Origin: UBA922 sp035438805
GTDB lineage: Bacteria > Patescibacteriota > Patescibacteriia > Magasanikbacterales > UBA922
Assembly: GCA_035438805.1 (NCBI GenBank)
Contig: DAORJA010000007.1
Coordinates: 1 to 27,997 of the forward strand
Length of the DNA: 27,997 nucleotides
Direction: 5' to 3'
This document shows, piece after piece, positions 1 through 8,333 of this stretch (positions are counted from its first letter, which is position 1; each line of letters opens with the position of its first letter). Under the pieces are notes generated by a model. That model did no database searches, had not been told where the DNA came from, and saw only the letters and a list, made by a program, of their open reading frames with translations. Both the position numbers and the translations under genes were made by a program.

Positions 1-18
1 ATTTTTTTATTTTTGATT

Positions 19-2595
19 TTAGAGACTTGCTTCAATCATATCTGTTTTGCTGTTTTCTGAACTTTCTCCTAGTCTGGTACGCTCCATTATTTCTGCTTCT
101 ACAATACGTCGGTCACGTCCATATTTCAAGCGTGAGAGTTCGCGAATTGCTTCACCAAGCTCTTTGTTTCCTCGCGTTGGCGGGTATGTTGACATATTGA
201 ATGGCTTGGTAGGCTCGTTATCGATCAGTAGTTTGATATTAGCCGTAAACTTTTCTACATTCATGAGGTCGTATGGACCAAATACTGGTGCGAATTCTTT
301 AGCCATGAGCTCTGAGTCTTCAGGTCCGATTCTGAAAGAAGCGATTGTCCCGGCATTACCCAATACTGCATCTTTGATATCTGATCGTCCTTTTTCATCC
401 ATGAGCTGTCCTAGGTATTGGTGGGCGACAATCAGATCAAGTCTATATTTGCGGGCTTCAGAGAGAATAGTTGCAATAGAATCAGTGATAAAGTTTTGGA
501 ACTCGTCGATATAGAGGTAAAAGTCTTTTCGTTCCTCTTCAGGTAAATCTGCTCGACCGAGAGCTGCCATTTGAAGTTTCGCTACGATAATCAAGCCAAT
601 TAATTTTGCGTTTACTTCACCTGTTTTTCCTTTTGCGAGATTTACAATCAGGATTTTTTGTTTATCCATGATATCTCTGAAATCAAATCCAGATTTTTGC
701 TGACCCATGATGTTTCTCATCATTTCATTTTCTACAAAGCGTCCTACTTTTGAAATGAGATACCCAAGCATTTCTGATTTATGGAAATCACTGGTCTTTG
801 CCATTTCTTTTTCCCAGAATGCGCGGACCACGGGATCTTTTAATTTCACCAGATATTTTTTCACGTATGCGTCATCGGTAAACATGCGGGGGATATCGAT
901 GATTGTACCCGGATCATCGAGGTCTGCCATGAGTGTCAGCATCACATTTCGCATGTTGTGTTCAAACATCGGACCAATCATTTCTGGCGGGAACAATTTG
1001 TAGAAGATTGCGATCATTTCTTGCACGACAAAATCTTTTTCGTCCTCACTTTTTGCCTCAAGCATGTTCAAGCCTATTGGTCGTTCAAAATCAGAAGGAT
1101 TGAAGATTACGACATCGTCTGCGCGCTCCTTGGGAATATGTTCGAGAACGTATTCTGCAAAATCTCCGTGGGGATCGATGACCGCTACTCCTTTGCCATT
1201 GATTACGTCTTGTACTGCCATGTTTTCGATAAATACTGATTTGCCACTTCCAGATTTACCAATTACATAGAGATGGCGTCTGCGGTCCTCGTCTTTCATT
1301 TTTACGGGGTATTCTTGTCCACGATAAATTACACGTCCGAGATCAATTCCCGTGTGTGGGAGATTTGGTGGTGGTGGTGCTTTTCGTGCAAGCAACCATT
1401 TGATATTTGGAGCTTCAGTAGAATGGAGGGGTAGATGCCAGAATCCTGCCATTTCTTCGGTATTCACCACCGTCATGCGTTTTTCGTGAAATGAACGGTA
1501 GATAAATGATCTAATAATACTTTGAGGATTTTTGGGTACCACGGCGCCAAGAGAATTGCCGTATCGATACAGATTGTATTGGGCAAATGAATTGACGATA
1601 TTATCCAGATTAAGGCTCGCGAGCTCTGGATTGTCTGAAGCTGAAACCACACGCATGGTTACTTCCAATCCTCCTTTGATTAATTTTTCCTCAATTCCTT
1701 TCATCATTTCTTCTTCGAGCCCTGAGGGTTGGTAGTTTTCTTTTTCTTTTTTATCTTCCTGAGTATTTAAGACCTGACGGCGCGCTTCGCTTCCAACTGA
1801 TTGTAATAAATTTCCTAATTTATTTTTTCCCCCGATTACATCCTCAAAGTGTTTGCCTTTGCGTACTTCACGAACAATATGCACGCCTTCTTTTCGCCAT
1901 TTTTTATCTGCCACACGCACTACATACTGTATGGCCGCTGAAGCATTTCCTTCTCGAATGCGAGCAAGAGTATTCAGTACTCCAGCAAGAGGATCTGAGT
2001 CCATTTTTTTGTAGGTTTTGAAGGGGAGAGCTGCTACTGTTTTTCCTTTGAGGTATGCCCCAACAATCGAACTGTGTTCTCCAAAAATATTATAATCAGT
2101 AATTTCTTCAATATGTGCGTAGGGGTATTGCGCGTTGATCTGCTGTTCAATAAAAGCCTTTAGCTTTTGAGGTACGCCAATATAAAAATTGATTAAGTTA
2201 TTATGCACTACGAGTTCAAATGAGATATGGTCGTTTCTCCCGGTAAACCATGCCTTTAAGCCATGTTCTGGTTTGAGTCCCGCAAGAGTGGAGAAAAAAG
2301 TCTCAGTGATTCCGATTTCTTCTTTTACATGCTCCAGTCGGTCTTCTTGCATATTGCTTGAGCCTTCAGATTTTCTCTCTTTTGGAACTAATACGTGCAA
2401 TACCACTCGGTCGAATGCTTTCTGTACCTTATGAAGTGAATGGAGAACACTCCTTACAATAAAAATAGTCGCGACAGTTGATACTAGGACTACTGCAACG
2501 AGTATTACGGTAAAACCAGGAATCGCAATAGACGGAGCGATTAACCCTGTTTGTGAGTCTGGAAATCCTGCCGTGAATTGGAGGATGGGGAACAT
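19..2595 (-). CDS. VirD4/TraG-like type IV secretion ATPase
   Basis: Probable membrane-anchored DNA- or protein-translocating ATPase of the VirD4/TraG/HerA-like class. One hydrophobic segment lies near the N-terminus. Counting from an in-frame GTG at 2682, Walker A GKSGSGKS is at residues 475-482 and a Walker B-type LYIDEF at 723-728, with a TraG/TraD-like C-terminal half. I prefer the ATG at 2595 (residue 30 of the longer form): it lies 1 bp after the stop of the upstream gene, whereas the GTG would overlap that gene by 86 bp. The ORF is full length and unbroken. It is probably co-transcribed with the preceding hypothetical gene. Family assignment is from motifs. Whether it serves conjugation, pilus function or DNA uptake in this organism is not shown. 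Confidence 0.85.
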   Translation of the reverse strand: MFPILQFTAGFPDSQTGLIAPSIAIPGFTVILVAVVLVSTVATIFIVRSVLHSLHKVQKAFDRVVLHVLVPKERKSEGSSNMQEDRLEHVKEEIGITETFFSTLAGLKPEHGLKAWFTGRNDHISFELVVHNNLINFYIGVPQKLKAFIEQQINAQYPYAHIEEITDYNIFGEHSSIVGAYLKGKTVAALPFKTYKKMDSDPLAGVLNTLARIREGNASAAIQYVVRVADKKWRKEGVHIVREVRKGKHFEDVIGGKNKLGNLLQSVGSEARRQVLNTQEDKKEKENYQPSGLEEEMMKGIEEKLIKGGLEVTMRVVSASDNPELASLNLDNIVNSFAQYNLYRYGNSLGAVVPKNPQSIIRSFIYRSFHEKRMTVVNTEEMAGFWHLPLHSTEAPNIKWLLARKAPPPPNLPHTGIDLGRVIYRGQEYPVKMKDEDRRRHLYVIGKSGSGKSVFIENMAVQDVINGKGVAVIDPHGDFAEYVLEHIPKERADDVVIFNPSDFERPIGLNMLEAKSEDEKDFVVQEMIAIFYKLFPPEMIGPMFEHNMRNVMLTLMADLDDPGTIIDIPRMFTDDAYVKKYLVKLKDPVVRAFWEKEMAKTSDFHKSEMLGYLISKVGRFVENEMMRNIMGQQKSGFDFRDIMDKQKILIVNLAKGKTGEVNAKLIGLIIVAKLQMAALGRADLPEEERKDFYLYIDEFQNFITDSIATILSEARKYRLDLIVAHQYLGQLMDEKGRSDIKDAVLGNAGTIASFRIGPEDSELMAKEFAPVFGPYDLMNVEKFTANIKLLIDNEPTKPFNMSTYPPTRGNKELGEAIRELSRLKYGRDRRIVEAEIMERTRLGESSENSKTDMIEASL

Positions 2596-2596
2596 A

Positions 2597-3160
2597 TTAT
2601 TCGAAGTTTTGATGTTTTTTGAGCGTGAGAATTTTGTCTGCTTTGATTTTCGCTTCTTGTTCGATAAAGAATTTATTGACACCGGGAAGTATGCGAAGCC
2701 ATTCCACGAGCAATCTGAAAACTTCTTTTACTTTGACATGCGTCTTTTTGAACAACTCGCGGATTTTCCATGCAGTTTCTTCACCTTTAATCTTGAATTC
2801 TTGTTTTTGGACAGTAGTCAATTCTTTATATGCATCTCCCAGTCCTTCTTCCATGATTTTTTCGACTCTAAGTGTAAACTCATCTTTGACAGTTGGAATT
2901 ACTGTCTTCTTTTTTTTGTTCATTTTCAATTTTCCCGTCAACGTTTTTATCACTGATTCAATATTTTCGTTTTTTACTTCGGGAAGGATTACTTTCTGCT
3001 CTTTTGTTTCTAGTGTTTGTTCTGTTTCAGGGGTGGGGGATACTGAAGAAGACTCCGTTGTCGGAGTTTCTCTTTTAATTTGAAATGAATTGCTTTCTGT
3101 CGTGCCAATTCCAAACTGTTCAGTAAATTTTTTTGGATCGCGACCGTCACGTGGAGTCAT
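2597..3160 (-). CDS. Hypothetical protein paired with the T4SS-like ATPase
   Basis: A 187-residue protein of unknown function. Roughly the first 75 residues are low-complexity, rich in Thr, Ser, Glu and Pro, and look disordered. The remainder is charged and helical, with a compact hydrophobic patch around 'LLVEWLRILPGVNKFF' near the C-terminus that might contact a membrane or partner. There is no signal peptide and no catalytic motif. It ends 1 bp before the preferred ATG of the ATPase gene, so the two are probably translated together and may act together. From memory similar proteins sit beside this ATPase in other Parcubacteria genomes, but I cannot verify that here. Confidence 0.75.
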   Translation of the reverse strand: MTPRDGRDPKKFTEQFGIGTTESNSFQIKRETPTTESSSVSPTPETEQTLETKEQKVILPEVKNENIESVIKTLTGKLKMNKKKKTVIPTVKDEFTLRVEKIMEEGLGDAYKELTTVQKQEFKIKGEETAWKIRELFKKTHVKVKEVFRLLVEWLRILPGVNKFFIEQEAKIKADKILTLKKHQNFE

Positions 3161-3180
3161 ACACTGACTATAATGACAAT

Positions 3181-3212
3181 AAAAAAGCGCACCGAATTAA
3201 TATATGCGCTTT
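3181..3212 (-). terminator. Intrinsic terminator after cysS
   Basis: Arms aaagcgca (3184-3191) and tgcgcttt (3205-3212) form a perfect 8-bp stem. On the minus strand the stem is followed by a run of T, as expected for a rho-independent terminator downstream of cysS. It separates cysS from the hypothetical/ATPase pair. Confidence 0.7.
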
Positions 3213-3254
3213 AGTATAGCAAAAAATAAAATGTTTAGCTACAAATAACAGAAG

Positions 3255-4640
3255 TTATGCACGCGGTGACACATCTTGTCCGTCACTAGTGTCGTCAATA
3301 TCAAATCCTAATTCATTTATTTCGTCCCGAAGTCGATCGCTAGCTTCCCAATCTTTTCTCTGGCGTGCAAAAGCTCGTTGCGTCAGCTTGCTTGCCACAG
3401 ATGGTGGGATTTCGATTTTTTCTTCAACTGCCTTTTGTATATCCAACCCTAATATGTGGTCATATGCGTAGAGAGTTGCAAGCTTGTCTTCTGGAGAAAC
3501 ATCGGATTTCAGAAGTTCTTGCGCGAGTGCGAGTGCTTCCGCAGTATTCAGATCATTCATGAGAGTTTCGATAAATCGAGTCATGTATTCTTCATTCACT
3601 GATCCGACTGTGGTGCCCAGTTTTTTTGCGGTTCTGTACAGATTTTTGAGTCCGGTTACAGCGGCATCAAGCGCTTCCCATGAAAAACTGAGCTGCTTTC
3701 TGTAATGTGCTTGAAGTAAAAAATAACGGTAGGCGAGTGGAGAGTAATGTTCTTTAGTCAAGGTATCTAGTGTAATAAAATTATCATCTGATTTTGACAT
3801 CTTGCTATCATCAATCAACAGAAATTCTCCATGGAGCCAGTAGTTTACCCACGGATGATTGGCTCCTGCACACTCTGCTTGTGCGATTTCATTGGTATGG
3901 TGAACGGGAATATGATCAACTCCTCCACAATGAATATCGAAATGACCTCCTAGATATTTCATACTCATAGCAGAACATTCGATATGCCAGCCAGGGAATC
4001 CCATTCGTCCGAAGGCTTCCCATTCCATCTGTCTTTTTTCGACAGGATTCGAAAATTTCCAGACTGCAAAATCGTGTACATTTTTTTTCTCACCCAGATC
4101 AACACGTGCTCCTGCTTGCAGCTCTTGTTTGTGAAGTAGTGCCATTTCTCCATATTCTGGAAATTTGGTTGTATCAAAATAGATCCCATCAGTTGTCTCA
4201 TAGGTGTAGCCTTTGTCAGTCAAAACCTGCACTTGCTCAATCTGCTCGGCAATATGATCAGTAGCTTTGCACCAGATATCAGGAAGTAGAATATTAAGCT
4301 CAGTAATATGTTTTTTGAATGCTGTGGTATAGAATTCAGCAATATCCCACGCAGTTTTTCCTTCGCGTTTAGCGCCTTTTTCCATCTTATCAATACCTGT
4401 ATCATCATCTCCTGAGAGGTGTCCCACGTCTGTAATATTCATGACATGTGTCACCTGATATCCGCATGCAGCAAGCGTACGTTTCAATATATCTTCAAAT
4501 ACATAGGTACGCAGGTTTCCAATATGTGCATAGTCATAGACTGTAGGTCCACAGGTGTAGAGGCCTACTTTTGTATGTGTAATTGGTTTGAAAGTTTCAA
4601 TTTTTCTGGTCAATGTATTGTGCAGCTTGAGATCAGTCAT
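3255..4640 (-). CDS. cysS: Cysteinyl-tRNA synthetase
   Basis: Class I aminoacyl-tRNA synthetase that charges tRNA-Cys with cysteine in the cytosol. The HIGH-type motif HIGN is at residues 39-42 and KMSKS at 280-284. The predicted zinc ligands that select cysteine are all visible: C30 in 'TCGPTVY', C222 in 'HIECSAMS', H247 and E251 in 'HHTNE'. At 461 residues it matches the usual family length, so it is complete, including the short C-terminal domain. A promoter TTTACA-17-TACACT lies upstream (4661-4689) and a terminator hairpin follows the stop codon. It appears to be a single-gene transcription unit. Confidence 0.97.
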   Translation of the reverse strand: MTDLKLHNTLTRKIETFKPITHTKVGLYTCGPTVYDYAHIGNLRTYVFEDILKRTLAACGYQVTHVMNITDVGHLSGDDDTGIDKMEKGAKREGKTAWDIAEFYTTAFKKHITELNILLPDIWCKATDHIAEQIEQVQVLTDKGYTYETTDGIYFDTTKFPEYGEMALLHKQELQAGARVDLGEKKNVHDFAVWKFSNPVEKRQMEWEAFGRMGFPGWHIECSAMSMKYLGGHFDIHCGGVDHIPVHHTNEIAQAECAGANHPWVNYWLHGEFLLIDDSKMSKSDDNFITLDTLTKEHYSPLAYRYFLLQAHYRKQLSFSWEALDAAVTGLKNLYRTAKKLGTTVGSVNEEYMTRFIETLMNDLNTAEALALAQELLKSDVSPEDKLATLYAYDHILGLDIQKAVEEKIEIPPSVASKLTQRAFARQRKDWEASDRLRDEINELGFDIDDTSDGQDVSPRA

Positions 4641-4660
4641 ATTCTTAAAGTTATTAGATT

Positions 4661-4689
4661 AGTGTACCTGAGTGTATTTTTTCTGTAAA
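4661..4689 (-). promoter_or_regulatory. Promoter of cysS
   Basis: On the minus strand TTTACA (4684-4689) and TACACT (4661-4666) are separated by 17 bp, about 20 bp upstream of the cysS ATG. This fits a housekeeping sigma-70 promoter. Confidence 0.5.
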
Positions 4690-4704
4690 TATCCACTTTT
4701 TGGA

Positions 4705-4732
4705 TTGCTTGTTTGAATTCGTATGCTATACT
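4705..4732 (+). promoter_or_regulatory. Extended -10 promoter of the YvlD-like gene
   Basis: TTGCTT (4705-4710), a 16-bp spacer and TATACT (4727-4732), with TGC directly upstream of the -10 (an extended -10 element). It lies 30 bp before the ATG at 4763. Confidence 0.6.
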
Positions 4733-4762
4733 TCTGTTATTAGTAATTAATCAGTTTGAATT

Positions 4763-5107
4763 ATGCTTTTTCTCCTACGAATTGGGCTTAATGCAGGCGT
4801 GCTTTTGCTTATTTCAAATGTTGTTGAAGGGATTAAACTTGGGGGATGGTGGTCAGCAATTATGACTGTAATTGTCCTTGGAATTGTGAATGCCCTTATT
4901 CGTCCTTTGATCCTTATTTTGACACTGCCGGTAAATATTTTGACTCTGGGATTATTCACGTTCGTGATTAATGCACTCATGTTTTGGTTTGCGTCTTCGA
5001 TTGTCAAAGGATTTGAAGTTGATGGATTTTGGCCTGCATTCTGGGGCGCCTTGTTATTCAGTGTTGCAAGTTGGCTTATCTCAAGTCTAGTCTCTCGTCG
5101 AGACTAG
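4763..5107 (+). CDS. YvlD/phage-holin-4 family membrane protein
   Basis: A 114-residue integral membrane protein with four predicted membrane-spanning segments. The pattern, with a conserved 'NALIRPLILILTLPVNILTLGLFTFVINALMF'-type core (about residues 45-77), is that of the YvlD/'mycobacterial 4 TMS phage holin' family (PF04020 as I recall it). Despite the family name there is no phage context here. YvlD-type proteins in other bacteria are linked to envelope stress, but the molecular role is unknown. It has its own extended -10 promoter. The UMP kinase gene begins 108 bp downstream. Confidence 0.85.
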   Translation: MLFLLRIGLNAGVLLLISNVVEGIKLGGWWSAIMTVIVLGIVNALIRPLILILTLPVNILTLGLFTFVINALMFWFASSIVKGFEVDGFWPAFWGALLFSVASWLISSLVSRRD

Positions 5108-5215
5108 TTTTTGTATGAAAAAATACAGCTCGAATCGCGCGGGTAAAGGAAAAGTAGCCTATCGCACGTCGAGCGGATTTAAGGTACGTGCTAGTCAATT
5201 TAATCATTCACGCAT

Positions 5216-5923
5216 ATGGCGAAACGACAAACCAAAATTCTCTCCATTGGAGGCTCGATCATCATCCCCCAGACCGGCTTTGATATCAGTTTCCTCAAAA
5301 AATTCAAAGCGCTTATCCTCGGAGAAGTAAAAAAAGGGACACGATTTATTCTCGTAGTTGGTGGGGGAGCTACTGCACGCACCTATCAAGCAGGATTGAA
5401 AGCACTTATTGGCAACGAAAATCATACGCTTGATTTGATTGGAATTGAAACAACCAGACTTAATGCGAATTTTGTTCGTTTGTTTTTTGGTGAGCATGCG
5501 TATGGTGAAGTCATCTTTGATCCGACCAAACCTGTAAAAACATCAAAATCTATTATCGTTGCTTGTGGATGGAAGCCAGGATGTAGTACTGATGCTGATG
5601 CAGTGCTTCTGGCACGAGCATATGGAGCGAATGAATTGGTGAATGTTTCAAATATTGAGTATGTATATACCAAAGACCCAAATAAATTTCCCGATGCACA
5701 AAAAGTCGAAGTCATTGATTGGAAAACATATCGCACCGAAATTGTAGGAGATGTATGGACACCAGGAAAAAATTCTCCCTTTGATCCAATTGCAAGCAAG
5801 GACGCCGAAAAATATGGAATGAGTGTGTCAATTGTACGCGGCAGTGATTTGGGTGAAGTCAAGAAAGCAATTCAGGGTAAGAAATTTAAGGGGACTATTA
5901 TCAAACCGTTTATCGCGTTGTAA
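5216..5923 (+). CDS. pyrH: UMP kinase (amino-acid-kinase fold)
   Basis: Predicted cytosolic UMP kinase converting UMP and ATP to UDP and ADP in pyrimidine nucleotide synthesis. It shows the amino-acid-kinase pattern: an N-terminal 'LSIGGSIIIP' phosphate loop, the glycine motif 'LVVGGGATAR' near residue 50, a central 'STDADAVLLA' motif near residue 125, and 'TKDPNKFPDA' in the ATP-binding half. The sequence is closer to the shorter archaeal type of UMP kinase than to E. coli PyrH, which is inference from its look. At 235 residues it is complete. An overlapping ORF in another frame upstream was rejected. Confidence 0.85.
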   Translation: MAKRQTKILSIGGSIIIPQTGFDISFLKKFKALILGEVKKGTRFILVVGGGATARTYQAGLKALIGNENHTLDLIGIETTRLNANFVRLFFGEHAYGEVIFDPTKPVKTSKSIIVACGWKPGCSTDADAVLLARAYGANELVNVSNIEYVYTKDPNKFPDAQKVEVIDWKTYRTEIVGDVWTPGKNSPFDPIASKDAEKYGMSVSIVRGSDLGEVKKAIQGKKFKGTIIKPFIAL

Positions 5924-5951
5924 ATTTTATATTTAAGATTTTTTATAATCA

Positions 5952-6029
5952 AAAACACCGCTCGTAGGTTCTCCTGTTGCTAAATCCGATACATATCGGG
6001 TCCGGCAATGGGGATGCGAGCGGTGTTTT
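5952..6029 (-). terminator. Long closed hairpin terminating the 76-residue gene
   Basis: Perfect 13-bp arms (5952-5964 and 6017-6029) enclose about 52 nt that themselves fold: ccgat/atcgg at 5986-5990/5995-5999 and ttgc/gcaa at 5977-5980/6005-6008. On the minus strand the outer stem is followed by a T-run, so it can end the leftward transcript. It may also stop read-through from pyrH. Confidence 0.55.
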
Positions 6030-6030
6030 G

Positions 6031-6093
6031 CTAACTTCCCCAGGTCTCGCAAGTGCGAGTTGATCTGGTTGTAACACCAGTGAGGGAGTTTAG
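6031..6093 (-). other. Three-way-junction RNA fold in a 3' UTR
   Basis: A ten-position outer stem (6031-6040 with 6084-6093, one mismatch and one wobble) encloses two perfect 5-bp hairpins: ctcgc/gcgag with a 4-nt loop, and ctggt/accag with a 6-nt loop. It lies just after the stop of the small minus-strand gene and before the long terminator hairpin. No known RNA family is recognised. Confidence 0.45.
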
Positions 6094-6111
6094 ATTTTTG
6101 GATTCTTTCTA

Positions 6112-6342
6112 TTACTGCGTGGGTTCTTCTTCGTCTGTGAGACAGACCGGTTTCTTCGAGTACTGCTTTTCGAGAGCGTCCAGTGCTTCAGCTTTGGCTT
6201 TCGCTTGTGCGGCTGAGTGCTCCCATTTGATCGCGAGTGCCTTCACCCATTTGGGGACCAGCTTACTGTCCGTTTTGCCATGGATGATCACGAGCGCCGT
6301 GAAAATACAGGCACCAAGAAAGACTAGAAAAGGAACGAGCAT
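6112..6342 (-). CDS. Small GC-rich single-pass membrane protein
   Basis: A 76-residue protein with a hydrophobic N-terminus (about residues 1-21), then a soluble Ala/Lys/Glu-rich helix and an acidic tail ending 'DEEEPTQ'. It is supported as a gene by a consensus promoter upstream (TTGACA-16-TATAAT, 6419-6446), an 'aggtggtg' Shine-Dalgarno-like stretch just before the ATG, a double stop (TAA TAG) and a folded 3' region with a terminator. Codons favour C or G in the third position (CTC, GTC, ATC, GCC), unlike the A/T-ending neighbours. That suggests either high expression or separate ancestry. The function is unknown: there is no catalytic motif, and the protein family is not recognised. Confidence 0.65.
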   Translation of the reverse strand: MLVPFLVFLGACIFTALVIIHGKTDSKLVPKWVKALAIKWEHSAAQAKAKAEALDALEKQYSKKPVCLTDEEEPTQ

Positions 6343-6418
6343 GACTACACCACCTGTGACGGTTTCCCATGTTACTGGGGCAGGAGATGTTAACCACTAA
6401 TACTAGACACAAAGTCTA

Positions 6419-6446
6419 ATTATAGACCCATTACAGATCTTGTCAA
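6419..6446 (-). promoter_or_regulatory. Consensus sigma-70 promoter, leftward
   Basis: On the minus strand TTGACA (6441-6446), 16-bp spacer, TATAAT (6419-6424): both hexamers match consensus exactly. Transcription would start near 6412 and give a leader of about 70 nt to the 76-residue gene. Confidence 0.75.
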
Positions 6447-6470
6447 TTAATTGTAGGTAATCTTGAAAGT

Positions 6471-6479
6471 TTATCCACA
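6471..6479 (+). promoter_or_regulatory. DnaA-box consensus upstream of dnaG
   Basis: TTATCCACA is a perfect match to the TTATNCACA DnaA box. It lies 22 bp before the dnaG ATG, inside a possible TTGAAA-17-TACGCT promoter (6463-6491). A DnaA control role is inference. Confidence 0.4.
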
Positions 6480-6500
6480 ATCCTGTACGCTCAGGTAAGT

Positions 6501-8303
6501 ATGAATGATGATATTTCTCGCATAAAAGAAAAAATTGATGTAGTCGATTTGATTTCTGAATATGTGCAATTGAAGCCTGCGGGGATCAATCATAAAGGTC
6601 TCTGCCCTTTGCATAATGAGAAATCACCTTCATTTATGGTAAATCGCGAGCGCCAAAGCTGGCATTGTTTTGGGTGTGCAAAAGGCGGAGATATTTTTAC
6701 CTTTGTTCAGGAAATGGAAGGAATGGAATTTCGAGATGCACTTCGATTTCTTGCAGATAAAGCAGGGATACAGTTGTCACAAACTGTAAGTACAACTGAG
6801 ACTACTCAAAAAAATCGCATTAAAGATATCAATCATGAAGCGGCAAAATTTTTTCACTATATTCTTTTGAAATTAGATCAATCAAAACCAGCCCTTGATT
6901 ATTTACTTACACGCGGACTTACGAAAGAAACTATTGAAGCATGGCAGATTGGTTTTATTCCAGACCAATGGGATCTACTTACCAAGTATTTGCTTAAAAA
7001 AGGACATTCGATTGATGATATTCTTGCCTCTGGACTTGCAATAAAAAAAGACGGCGCTGATGCCCGAAGTGGAAGAGGGTACTATGATCGTTTTCGTGGA
7101 CGCATTATGTTCCCAATTTGGGATGCACACGATACGGTTGTTGGGTTTACTGGACGGGTACTCGTAGAAACTGAACATAGTGGGGGAAAATATGTGAATA
7201 CTCCGCAGACAATGCTCTATGATAAGTCACGTGTGCTTTTTGGATTAAACAAAGCTAAGAGGGAAATCAAGGCGAAAGATTTGATTGTGATGGTTGAAGG
7301 ACAGATGGATGTGATCGCATGCCATCAAGCTGGTATGACCAATGTGGTTGCAACTAGCGGGACTGCATTGACTGAGCATCAAGTAAAATTACTCAAACGA
7401 TATTCAGTAAATGTGAACATGGCATTTGATTCAGATGCAGCTGGAGTTTCTGCAGCAAAACGCGGTATTGATTTATTGATTGAAGATGGAATGAATGTAA
7501 AAGTAATTCAGATTCCCGAAGGTAAAGGAAAAGATCCAGATGAGTGCATTAAAGAAAACAAAGACGTGTGGTTTGAATCAGTTGCACATGCGAAAGATAT
7601 CATGCAGTGGTATTTTGATCGTTCGTTCAAAGAAAAAATACTTACTGATCCAAAAGCAAAACAGCAGATCGCAAATGAATTGCTTCTCGAGATTTCTCGA
7701 ATTCCGTATGCTGTTGAGCGTGACCACTGGCTCGGAACTCTGTCTCATCGTCTGCAGGTCGACGTATCAGTATTGCGCGAAGATATCACTCGTATTTTGC
7801 AGGAACAGCGTAAGATTACCCCTATACGCACTGTAGTAAAAGAAGAACGTGCACCTGAAGTAAAGGTGGATCGGCTAGTATTACTCTCCAATAGATTTTT
7901 TGCCCTTCTTAGCATTGATCCTAGTCTCACCCTCAAAATTCCAGAGAATTTTTTTATGATTGACGCGTTTTCCACAGCTGTACAGCAGGACCTTTACGAA
8001 ACCCTCAAAATAGCCTATACTCAGCGTATACTGTGTGATTTTACACATGTCCGAGAGCACTATACACAAGCTAATGCTGAAAACCCGGTAGACATACTTC
8101 TTCTCATGGGTGAGAAGGAGTTTTCTGATTTTACGGCTGATGCTCGTGAAGATGAACTACTGATACTTGTCTCGCAGATTCGATCTGAATGGATTAAGCG
8201 GAAACGTAGCAGTGTGCAGAATGCGCTCGCAGAAGCTGAGGCGGCAGGGGATAGTACACAAATTGAAACCCTTCTCCGCTCTCTGCAACAATTTAGTGAG
8301 TAA
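6501..8303 (+). CDS. dnaG: DNA primase
   Basis: Primase that lays down RNA primers at the replication fork. The N-terminal CHC2 zinc-binding domain shows C35, H38, C56 and C59 ('CPLH' and 'CFGC'). The TOPRIM catalytic centre is clear: 'VEGQMD' with E266 and D270, and 'FDSDAAG' at 309-315 with D310 and D312. The C-terminal part, which binds the replicative helicase in other bacteria, is present but diverged. At 600 residues it is a normal full length. It is followed 30 bp later by rpoD, an arrangement recalling the classical macromolecular synthesis operon. A possible near-leaderless promoter (TTGAAA-17-TACGCT) and a DnaA box lie upstream. Confidence 0.97.
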   Translation: MNDDISRIKEKIDVVDLISEYVQLKPAGINHKGLCPLHNEKSPSFMVNRERQSWHCFGCAKGGDIFTFVQEMEGMEFRDALRFLADKAGIQLSQTVSTTETTQKNRIKDINHEAAKFFHYILLKLDQSKPALDYLLTRGLTKETIEAWQIGFIPDQWDLLTKYLLKKGHSIDDILASGLAIKKDGADARSGRGYYDRFRGRIMFPIWDAHDTVVGFTGRVLVETEHSGGKYVNTPQTMLYDKSRVLFGLNKAKREIKAKDLIVMVEGQMDVIACHQAGMTNVVATSGTALTEHQVKLLKRYSVNVNMAFDSDAAGVSAAKRGIDLLIEDGMNVKVIQIPEGKGKDPDECIKENKDVWFESVAHAKDIMQWYFDRSFKEKILTDPKAKQQIANELLLEISRIPYAVERDHWLGTLSHRLQVDVSVLREDITRILQEQRKITPIRTVVKEERAPEVKVDRLVLLSNRFFALLSIDPSLTLKIPENFFMIDAFSTAVQQDLYETLKIAYTQRILCDFTHVREHYTQANAENPVDILLLMGEKEFSDFTADAREDELLILVSQIRSEWIKRKRSSVQNALAEAEAAGDSTQIETLLRSLQQFSE

Positions 8304-8333
8304 AGTTTAGTCAGTGTAATTATCGATATCGTC

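Noticed and set aside
2596..2682. Upstream GTG start for the VirD4-like ATPase
   Set aside because: Would overlap the preceding gene by 86 bp; an ATG at 2595, 1 bp after that gene's stop, is more natural.
5115..5330. 71-codon plus-strand ORF between the YvlD-like gene and pyrH
   Set aside because: Overlaps the well-supported pyrH start by more than 100 bp in another frame, has no convincing ribosome binding site and reads as low-complexity basic sequence.
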